A stretch of DNA of 64,000 nucleotides from Sphingobacterium corticibacter (GTDB lineage: Bacteria; Bacteroidota; Bacteroidia; Sphingobacteriales; Sphingobacteriaceae), in the NCBI RefSeq assembly GCF_003076635.1, contig NZ_QDKG01000003.1:62001-126000 (forward strand). The letters run 5' to 3'. Of the stretch, positions 57,289-64,000 are shown piece after piece. Within the stretch, counting starts at the first letter, position 1. Each line of letters starts with the position of its first letter. The notes under the pieces were generated by a model, which saw only the letters and a list, made by a program, of their open reading frames with translations, did not search any database and was not told the DNA's origin. The translations under genes and the position numbers were made by a program.

Positions 57289-57331
57289 AAAAATAATTAG
57301 GAGTGATTATTAATGTTGTCTATACGACTGG

Positions 57332-57371
57332 GTAGTCGGTATGTGGTACGCCCACAGCCGACTACTTTTTT
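57332..57371 (+). terminator. Terminator of the SDR gene
   Basis: A hairpin with outer arms GTAGTCGG (57332-57339) and CCGACTAC (57358-57365), an inner TGTGG/CCACA stem, and a T6 tail (57366-57371). Confidence 0.85.
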
Positions 57372-57407
57372 GGTATACTATATGCTGTAATAAAAGAAAG
57401 GATTTGC

Positions 57408-57689
57408 ATGAATAACAATCAAACGGTGTTAGATAAGGCAATTGCCAAAGCATTGTCTTTCGTAGATAGTAAACACAACGAGGAATTGGACAATAGCAGT
57501 TGTGTACGGGTTGGAATCTATGTACATCGGCGACAACCACCGCTACCACCGTTGGGCATCAATTATATTATCACGTTCAAACGTGGACAAGATCGCGCAT
57601 GGCAGTATGAAAGCCACGAACGGCACATTCCATCCGTGGATTATGCGAAGGTTACTAACGTAGATCCCATATTGCATTATTGCGGATAA
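57408..57689 (+). CDS. Hypothetical protein of 93 residues
   Basis: The 93-residue product (MNNNQTVLDKAIAKALSF...) is not recognised. It has no signal or membrane segment; the end has a Cys-Gly tail (DPILHYCG). AAAGG lies 10 bases before the ATG. It lies in the 400-bp spacer between the SDR terminator and the convergent trehalose operon. It could be a real small gene or a chance ORF. Confidence 0.5.
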   Translation: MNNNQTVLDKAIAKALSFVDSKHNEELDNSSCVRVGIYVHRRQPPLPPLGINYIITFKRGQDRAWQYESHERHIPSVDYAKVTNVDPILHYCG

Positions 57690-57700
57690 TGCACCAAGGA

Positions 57701-60700
57701 TTATCCGCGATTAAATACTTTAACCGTTTCTCTCAGCTCTTTTATTCTGCTTTCGTCAAAATCTCCCGATTGCATTTGCCAGCTCCAGTTTCCTTCGGTC
57801 GTTGCCGGCGTATTCATTCGAGCACGCTCATCCAGATCTAAGATATCTTGCATGGGTACGATGGCCATATTTGCGGTAGAGCCGTAAGCTAATCGGAGCA
57901 GGGCTTCATTGATTGAGTTTGCATTAACTTGTTGCCCAGCGTAGCGCTTAATATTCTGACGCAGGCTTTCATCCGTTTCCGTCTCGTACCAGCCACGCGT
58001 TGTATTATTATCATGCGTACCGGTATACACCACGTAATTCTGCTCATATTGATGTGGGATATGTGGCGATGATGCGATATCATCGCCAAAGGCGAACTGT
58101 AATACTTTCATGCCCGGCATATGCTGCTCGTCGCGAAGATCGTAGACCGCATCGTCAATGTCACCCAGATCTTCTGCAATGAAGGGCAGCTCGCCTAATG
58201 CCTGGCGGATTTTGGCAAAAAGAGCTTTTCCGGGTGCTTTTTTCCAAGCGCCTGACTTGGCAGATTCGGCACTAGCGGGCACTTCCCAATAAGCAGCGAA
58301 TGCCCGAAAGTGATCCAGCCGCACCATATCGAACAAAGCAACGTTGCGCGCGATGCGTGCTATCCACCATTTGAAACCTGATTTTTTGTGTGCTTCCCAA
58401 TTAAAGACCGGCATGCCCCACAATTGGCCATCTGCATTGAAATAGTCAGGCGGCACACCTGCTACCGCTTTGAGACTGCCATCTTCTTCCAGTGCAAAAA
58501 GTGACGGATTAGCCCACACATCAGCCGAATCGTGGCTCACGTAAATGGGAATATCACCTAAAATGGATATATCGCGCGCATGACAATAGCGGCGTAATTT
58601 TGCCCATTGTTTGTCGAATATATATTGTAACCATTTTTGAAACAAGATGGCAGATTGATGCTGATTGGTAAAGCTTTCCAAGGCGTCTGAATCACGCATG
58701 CGATAAGCTTCGTCCCAAGAGTACCAGGCCACATCTCCCTGTTTTTCGCGCAAGACAACGTACAGCGCATAATCATCCAACCATTTGCTTTCTGCTTTGC
58801 AGAATTGCTGAAATTGGCGGTCGCTTCTCACATCCGATTGGTCGAAGGCAGCTTGCAAAAGGGACATTTTATAAGCCGCTGCCTGTTCAAAATCTACTCT
58901 CTGATGCTTAGACTTCTTTTTTTTCTTTGATAATGATTGACCGTTTTGTGGAATAATCCCAAGCTGTTCCAGATCAATTAATAATGGATTTCCAGCCATC
59001 ACACTCCATGTACTGTAGGGCGAGTGAAACTGATCTTTTGCGGTAGGCCCGAGTGGCAATACTTGCCACCATCGCTGTCCGGCAGCAGCTAATTGATCAG
59101 CAAAGTTATAAGCTTCTTTACCTAAATCACCAATTCCATTTTCGGATGGGAGCGATGTGATGTGCAATACGACGCCTGCACTGCGCTTGTTAACGGTAGA
59201 TTTTCCTTGTAGCACAGCGATCGGTAAATCTCCGAACAGCGTATTGATGTCCATCTGTTTTGCATCTGTACGCACATCAGACCATGCATGTTGCCAATGG
59301 ATTTCCTGATCTTCTGGTAAGATAATATGCGTATCCTCCCAATCAAATTTTCGAATATCTTCGGAAGCTGATTTAGCAATAGCAGCAAGGTGTAATGGGA
59401 TAACAACCACTACCCAGTCTTGGCGATATTTGCGCGCATATGCCAATACATGACGTTTGTATTTGCCAGACACCTCCAAAGGTTGGTACAGGCCATCGCG
59501 AAATACATCGGCATGATCGGCTCTCATTCGCAATAAATGATGTAGTAGCGCTAGCTTAATTTTGCCTGAATGCCGTTCTTCCCACAATACAGAAGTTTGA
59601 TCTTGTAACGGGGAAGCCTTGATTTTTTCCAAATATGTTTGTCGCAGCGCATAATCTACTGGCCGACGGTTATCTGGATCTACAAATCCCAATTCCCACA
59701 ATTCCGAACCTTGATAGATATCAGGAATACCCGGACAGGTCAATTTTAGCGCTAACTGATTCAATGAATTACTGATACCAAAATCAAGATATTTCAGCAA
59801 GAAATCGTGAAATTTCGGAAAGAATACCTGCTTTTTATCCAATAAATAGCTGGCAAAAGATTTGAAACTATCTTCGTATGCTTCATTGGGCGCAGCCCAA
59901 TCGGAGCGTTCTTTGCCTTCTCTTAAGTACTTCTCTAGATAAGCGTGTAAGCGCGTATCATAATCGTCATACGGTGTATCTGGCATAGGATACGAACCAA
60001 ATAGGGTCTGATACAAGAAATAACGATCGTTCGCATGTGGTAAATCTTGCATGTAGCTGTCCGCTATATCTGCTTCCCAACATTTCACCGCTTCGATCCA
60101 TTGCTCAGGTATGGCACTAAGCACTTGTAGTCGTGCGCGTTGATCTTCCCCGCGCTTCGTATCGTGCGTAGCACTACCATTCAGTGCTTCTGGCCATTTG
60201 GCTTGTCGATCAAGCATTGCTTGGTGAAATTGCTTTTTCGATAAACCGAAATTCTCCGGATGATCGCCGACCTCATGTCGACCAATATGTCGGTGGTAGG
60301 TATACATCAAGGTATCCTCCACACCTTTGGCCATTACCGGACCTGCAAATTGCATGCATCGTGCAAAAAACAACGTAGTTTTTTTGCGTATTTCGCCATC
60401 GTCACTCCTTTGCGCCGTATCGAATATGGCTGCAAGTGCTTTTACCGCTTTTTTCTTCGCCGCCTTATCTTTTAACATATGCTCGAAGACAGAATCCATA
60501 AGTTTTACAGACGTATCTGCTAGTGGAAATTGCTCATCGTACAAACGATACACGGGAAAGTAAACCAAAAAGCCAGCAATAGCTTCTTTCAGGTCGCTCA
60601 CCGAGAGGGAGGTTTCTGCGGGTAGCAGCTCCAGATGAAGCAGGTAATGGTACAGATTATCCATTTCACCACCCATATGGTTTTGCAATATGGCGGCCTT

Positions 60701-61891
60701 TTTTTGGAGTTGTAGCGTAAGCACATCCGCTGTGATACCGGTCAGCTCTTGATAATACGACGTCAGCAACTTTTCGCTTTTCTCGTTCGTTAGTACGTTA
60801 TTGCATAAGGACAAAAACTCATACCCTGTCGCCCCTTGAATCGGCCATTCCTCTGGCAATTCTTCGCCCGCTTCTAGGATTTTTTCGGCGACGATGTAGG
60901 TTTCAGAACCGCATAGCTTGCGCAGATCGCGCAAATACTTGGATGGATTGTACAATCCATCAATATGATCAATACGAAGTCCGTCGAAAACACCTTTATC
61001 TACTAATTCTTTGATGAGTGAATGCGTATCTGCAAATACTTCTGGACGATCTACATGCATACAAATCAGACCATTCACCGTAAAGAATCGTCGATAATTG
61101 ATCTGCTTATCCGTCTCTTGCCAATGGCAAAGACGGTAATGTTGCTGTTCTAATAAGGTGCTCATTGCATTTGCATCCAATCGGAAATGAGCTAAATGTC
61201 GCTGTAATTGGTTACGGGCTTTTGCGCCAGCAAATAATTTAGCCAGGGATTGATACACGTTTTTTTGTGCTGACATTTCCGAACTAGGCTCTCCTTGCAA
61301 TCGTTGCATCAGCTCCGCCAAATCATCATTTTTATCGCTATCATCGGACAATCCCTGTAACAGGTACGTGTAGCTAGATGGAGCGAGTGGAAAAGACTGA
61401 TCGTAATACTGAATTAAGAATTTTCCTTTATCAAATTGGATGCTTAATTCTTCCTCTTCGCATGCTTGACGCAAAGATTTCCCTAATACAGGCACCATCA
61501 TCTTGCCGTCCATCAGCTCGCTGCTAAAGCTGGTATCGAAGTACGATTGATAGGCAGAATCCATGCCATTTTCCAACAAATCCATCAACCACGTATTGTC
61601 CGGATGAAAAGCCATATGATTGGGCACGATGTCTTGCAACCACGCCATTTGATGCTGGCTTAGTTTCTTTTTAAGCTGGATCAATTGATTTTTCGTGCCG
61701 ATCTCAGGGTTGATGCGGTGACTACTGATACCATCATAACCGTGCGTGCTACCCGGCGTAGCAGCTAATAACGGAGATGCATAAATAGTATGAACGCCTA
61801 ATTGTTGTAAGTAGGACGTGATTTGCTCCAAATTGGATAAATTGAAATTCTGATGGAATTGAATGCGATACGTATTGTGAGGATGAGGCAT
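57701..61891 (-). CDS. Fusion of malto-oligosyltrehalose synthase and 4-alpha-glucanotransferase
   Basis: The 1396-residue product is one open chain with two enzymes. The N-terminal TreY part (about residues 1-890) turns the reducing end of maltodextrins into trehalose linkage: PHNTYRIQFHQNF, HGYDGISSHRINPE, nucleophile Asp in GLRIDHIDGL (near 304), Glu in IVAEKIL (near 333) and THDTKRGED (near 577). The C-terminal MalQ part (about 900-1396) starts KRSAGVVLHITSLPS and has VRLDHFRAFAAYWEVP, AEDLGDI and THDNNTTRG, all catalytic residues present. The fusion is known in some Bacteroidota as a bifunctional enzyme. MalQ would supply longer chains for TreY. It is 22 bp after treZ. Confidence 0.9.
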   Translation of the reverse strand: MPHPHNTYRIQFHQNFNLSNLEQITSYLQQLGVHTIYASPLLAATPGSTHGYDGISSHRINPEIGTKNQLIQLKKKLSQHQMAWLQDIVPNHMAFHPDNTWLMDLLENGMDSAYQSYFDTSFSSELMDGKMMVPVLGKSLRQACEEEELSIQFDKGKFLIQYYDQSFPLAPSSYTYLLQGLSDDSDKNDDLAELMQRLQGEPSSEMSAQKNVYQSLAKLFAGAKARNQLQRHLAHFRLDANAMSTLLEQQHYRLCHWQETDKQINYRRFFTVNGLICMHVDRPEVFADTHSLIKELVDKGVFDGLRIDHIDGLYNPSKYLRDLRKLCGSETYIVAEKILEAGEELPEEWPIQGATGYEFLSLCNNVLTNEKSEKLLTSYYQELTGITADVLTLQLQKKAAILQNHMGGEMDNLYHYLLHLELLPAETSLSVSDLKEAIAGFLVYFPVYRLYDEQFPLADTSVKLMDSVFEHMLKDKAAKKKAVKALAAIFDTAQRSDDGEIRKKTTLFFARCMQFAGPVMAKGVEDTLMYTYHRHIGRHEVGDHPENFGLSKKQFHQAMLDRQAKWPEALNGSATHDTKRGEDQRARLQVLSAIPEQWIEAVKCWEADIADSYMQDLPHANDRYFLYQTLFGSYPMPDTPYDDYDTRLHAYLEKYLREGKERSDWAAPNEAYEDSFKSFASYLLDKKQVFFPKFHDFLLKYLDFGISNSLNQLALKLTCPGIPDIYQGSELWELGFVDPDNRRPVDYALRQTYLEKIKASPLQDQTSVLWEERHSGKIKLALLHHLLRMRADHADVFRDGLYQPLEVSGKYKRHVLAYARKYRQDWVVVVIPLHLAAIAKSASEDIRKFDWEDTHIILPEDQEIHWQHAWSDVRTDAKQMDINTLFGDLPIAVLQGKSTVNKRSAGVVLHITSLPSENGIGDLGKEAYNFADQLAAAGQRWWQVLPLGPTAKDQFHSPYSTWSVMAGNPLLIDLEQLGIIPQNGQSLSKKKKKSKHQRVDFEQAAAYKMSLLQAAFDQSDVRSDRQFQQFCKAESKWLDDYALYVVLREKQGDVAWYSWDEAYRMRDSDALESFTNQHQSAILFQKWLQYIFDKQWAKLRRYCHARDISILGDIPIYVSHDSADVWANPSLFALEEDGSLKAVAGVPPDYFNADGQLWGMPVFNWEAHKKSGFKWWIARIARNVALFDMVRLDHFRAFAAYWEVPASAESAKSGAWKKAPGKALFAKIRQALGELPFIAEDLGDIDDAVYDLRDEQHMPGMKVLQFAFGDDIASSPHIPHQYEQNYVVYTGTHDNNTTRGWYETETDESLRQNIKRYAGQQVNANSINEALLRLAYGSTANMAIVPMQDILDLDERARMNTPATTEGNWSWQMQSGDFDESRIKELRETVKVFNRG

Positions 61892-61913
61892 GACAAAGTC
61901 CTAAATAAATAAT

Positions 61914-63731
61914 TTATAGTTGTTGAAAGAAAACGCCAGTAGCTGCAGGAATTGTAATTTCGCCATTAAAGAGATCAGCTGTTGGTCCAGTGCCGCCCCA
62001 TGCTGGATCAGAAGTATCCCAAATCCGTTCCCACGAGTAAGCACTATCTAAACTCACCGTTTGTGCTGCTGATGAAAAGTTGAGTAACCCGACCATTAAT
62101 TGATCTTCAAAGGCATAACTTAAAACAATGACCGATTTGGATTCATCGTATTGGACGGTAACCAATGATCGATCTACTTGACGAAGGATGCTATTTGCTT
62201 TGCGGAAACTGATTAGGGCTTCGTAATAAGCCAACATCTGCTGATGTACCCCTGAATCTACTTCATGCCATTTCAAAACACAATCGGCAAAAGTGGTCTC
62301 CGACTGCGGATCGGGCGCTTCGGCATCCGATTGAAATGATTTGAACTCTTCTTTGCGACCTTTTCGTACGGCTTCGATCAGCTCTTCATCGCTATGATGT
62401 ACGAAGTATTGGAATGGGGTAGAAGCCGACCACTCTTCGCCCATAAACAACATCGGTACAAACGGTGAAGCCATCACGGTGAGTGCCATTAATCGCTGCA
62501 TATCGGCGGAGAAAAGCATACTAGAGCGTTCGCCCAACATGCGATTGCCTGTCTGATCATGGTTTTGAGAAAACACCACAAAATGGTCTCCCGTAATACC
62601 AATAGTATCCGTTCCGAAAAATTTCTGCCGATGTTCAGAGTATTGACCAGTATATACATACCCATGCTGCAAGGATTTCGCCAAATCTGCGACACCGTGA
62701 AAGTCGCTGTAGTAACCTTCGGGTTTTCCACCAGCTGCTACGCGTAAAGCATGGTGAAATTCATCGACCCATTGCCCATCCATCGCAAAGCCATTTTTCT
62801 CCAAAGATTCCAAATAACGTTTGTCATTTAGGTCGCATTCCACGATGAGATAATGATCTCGCTCTTGTTCCTCGATCCAAGCATTGGTCTCTTTCCGAAT
62901 ATCTTGCAAAATATGCGAGGCGCTCCAATCCTTTAAGGCATGAGCCGCATCGATCCGCAAGGCATCAACGTGATAATCCGCAAACCACATACGCACATTT
63001 GCCAGTACAAAATCGCGCACGCCATGGCTATAAGCATCATCAAAATTGATTGCGCTACCCCAAGGTGTGCCATATTTATCGGTAAAATAAGGGCCGTAGT
63101 TGGGTGCGTAATTTCCTTCTGGTCCGAAGTGATTGTATACTACATCCAATACAATAGCGATGTCCTGGGCGTGCGCCGCATCAACGAGCTGTTGAAATCC
63201 TTTTGGCCCACCATACGAGTCTTGCACCGCAAAAGGGAATACGCCATCGTAACCCCAATTGCGTTCGCCAGGGAATTGTGCAATCGGCATGATTTCAATC
63301 GCATTAATCCCCAATTTTTTAAGGTAAGGCAATTTGTCGATCGTTCCTTGGAAATCGTGTGTATTAGTAAAAGTGCCTATATGCAGTTCGTAGATGATCA
63401 AATCTTTCATCGCTGGCACTTTATATTCTCCGTCCGTCCAATTAAACGACAGATCTACTACTTGCGATGCGCCATGTACGCCATCTGGTTGATAGTACGA
63501 GGCAGGATCTGGATAAGCTTCGCCATCTAAGACAAATTGGTATTGATCGCCCGCTTTCAAGGCATTGGTCTTGGTTTCCCAATAACCGTATTCTTTCCGA
63601 TCAAGTGTGATAAGCGTTTCTTGATCTTCCACTTGGCATTGCACCGCTTCTGCCTCTGGCGCCCATACCGAAATATGGGTGCCGTCGGCTGTGGGACGAA
63701 CACCGATTTGATGTCTATTTGGTGTATTCAC
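61914..63731 (-). CDS. treZ: Malto-oligosyltrehalose trehalohydrolase
   Basis: TreZ releases trehalose from the product of TreY. The 605-residue product has an N-terminal carbohydrate-binding-like domain (ISVWAPEAEAVQCQVED) and a GH13 barrel: ELHIGTFT, VVYNHFGPEGNY, the nucleophile Asp in ALRIDAAHALKD (near residue 260), Glu in IVECD and SQNHDQTGNR. The N-terminal sequence and GYDGVFPFAVQDSYGG separate it from glycogen branching enzyme. It begins 11 bp after glgX and precedes the fusion gene, forming the trehalose operon. Confidence 0.93.
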   Translation of the reverse strand: MNTPNRHQIGVRPTADGTHISVWAPEAEAVQCQVEDQETLITLDRKEYGYWETKTNALKAGDQYQFVLDGEAYPDPASYYQPDGVHGASQVVDLSFNWTDGEYKVPAMKDLIIYELHIGTFTNTHDFQGTIDKLPYLKKLGINAIEIMPIAQFPGERNWGYDGVFPFAVQDSYGGPKGFQQLVDAAHAQDIAIVLDVVYNHFGPEGNYAPNYGPYFTDKYGTPWGSAINFDDAYSHGVRDFVLANVRMWFADYHVDALRIDAAHALKDWSASHILQDIRKETNAWIEEQERDHYLIVECDLNDKRYLESLEKNGFAMDGQWVDEFHHALRVAAGGKPEGYYSDFHGVADLAKSLQHGYVYTGQYSEHRQKFFGTDTIGITGDHFVVFSQNHDQTGNRMLGERSSMLFSADMQRLMALTVMASPFVPMLFMGEEWSASTPFQYFVHHSDEELIEAVRKGRKEEFKSFQSDAEAPDPQSETTFADCVLKWHEVDSGVHQQMLAYYEALISFRKANSILRQVDRSLVTVQYDESKSVIVLSYAFEDQLMVGLLNFSSAAQTVSLDSAYSWERIWDTSDPAWGGTGPTADLFNGEITIPAATGVFFQQL

Positions 63732-63742
63732 AACTACTTGCT

Positions 63743-64000
63743 TTAAAGGTTGCTATTTGCTTTCAGTACGATGATGGAGCGACCTTGTACGGTTACTTCA
63801 TCTCCGGGATAAAAAGTATCGTGCTCATCAATGGTGTCATATTCGGTGTTGATCACCTTCGTCCATTCTTTTCCGTATTTGTCTGAAGGCAATTTGTAAT
63901 TAATTGCTTCGTGATACGCATTGAATAGGATATAGAAGTGGTCATCGGTAATCTTTTCGCCATCGTCGTTGAGGGAGCGGATACCATTACCATTTAAGAA
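63743..64000 (-). CDS. glgX: Glycogen debranching enzyme GlgX, C-terminal part
   Basis: The last 85 residues of a GH13 debranching enzyme run off the right end of the window. They read ...FLNGNGIRSLNDDGEKITD then DHFYILFNAYHEAINYKLP and end with a beta domain PGDEVTVQGRSIIVLKAN. This matches the C-terminal domain of GlgX/TreX, which cuts alpha-1,6 branches of glycogen. The stop is at 63743-63745, 11 bp before treZ. Debranching would feed linear maltodextrin to TreY, giving a glycogen-to-trehalose route. Start and catalytic domain lie outside the window. Confidence 0.85.
   Translation of the reverse strand, partial: FLNGNGIRSLNDDGEKITDDHFYILFNAYHEAINYKLPSDKYGKEWTKVINTEYDTIDEHDTFYPGDEVTVQGRSIIVLKANSNL

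Noticed and set aside
57701..61891. Artificial fusion of two genes by a missed stop (treY/malQ)
   Set aside because: The frame is continuous through a plausible linker, both catalytic sets are intact, and such fusions are known in the phylum.

Overview
The window reads as chromosomal DNA of a Bacteroidota bacterium, most likely of the family Sphingobacteriaceae (Sphingobacterium- or Pedobacter-like). Supporting signs are a SusC/SusD pair with a hybrid SusR-like regulator, the order ftsX - DUF3098 - uppP - truB - ribF, DUF3810, quinone-linked Mqo and PyrD, and -7 promoter elements of the Bacteroidota form TAnnTTTG. The genus is an inference. I see no rRNA, tRNA, CRISPR array, insertion sequence or prophage; the window is housekeeping and metabolic chromosome with a few accessory units.

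Layout. 1-7.6 kb: 3' end of recR, a 5'-nucleotidase split into two genes, a fabG/LuxE-like pair, mqo, pnuC with an acyl-CoA-dehydrogenase-like gene, and a 30-codon ORF missed by length cut-offs. 7.7-16.4 kb: an outer-membrane barrel protein, a WbqC protein, a lipid A-type acyltransferase, a glycosyltransferase, ligA, dapA, galT and galK. 16.4-28.9 kb: a polysaccharide utilisation locus (SusC, SusD, GH144-type enzyme, GH3 beta-glucosidase, SusR-like regulator) whose enzymes point to beta-1,2-glucan. 29-38.5 kb: the ftsX-uppP-truB-ribF operon, leuS with an enlarged leucine-specific domain, a YafQ-type toxin-antitoxin pair with a visible operator, and an AI-2E/PerM transporter. 38.6-44.7 kb: an ABC-F ATPase divergent from pyrD - histone deacetylase-like - nucleoid-associated protein - DUF3810.

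44.7-64 kb has a sensing and stress flavour. It holds a LOV-domain histidine kinase whose flavin-binding residues have the canonical spacing, a small-protein/nucleotidyltransferase/metallophosphoesterase operon of unknown role, an MscS channel followed by a degenerate PAS-kinase and a lone receiver, a catalase HPII - DoxX - hydrolase operon, a YhdF-type short-chain dehydrogenase, and a glgX - treZ - treY::malQ operon that would turn glycogen or maltodextrin into trehalose.

Most worth a second look: the LOV kinase with its 73-residue neighbour, the leuS insertion, the putative leaderless divergent promoters between the ABC-F gene and pyrD, the three-gene nucleotidyltransferase/phosphoesterase unit, and the 30-codon ORF. 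I did not find a convincing wholly new multi-gene defence or biosynthetic system.
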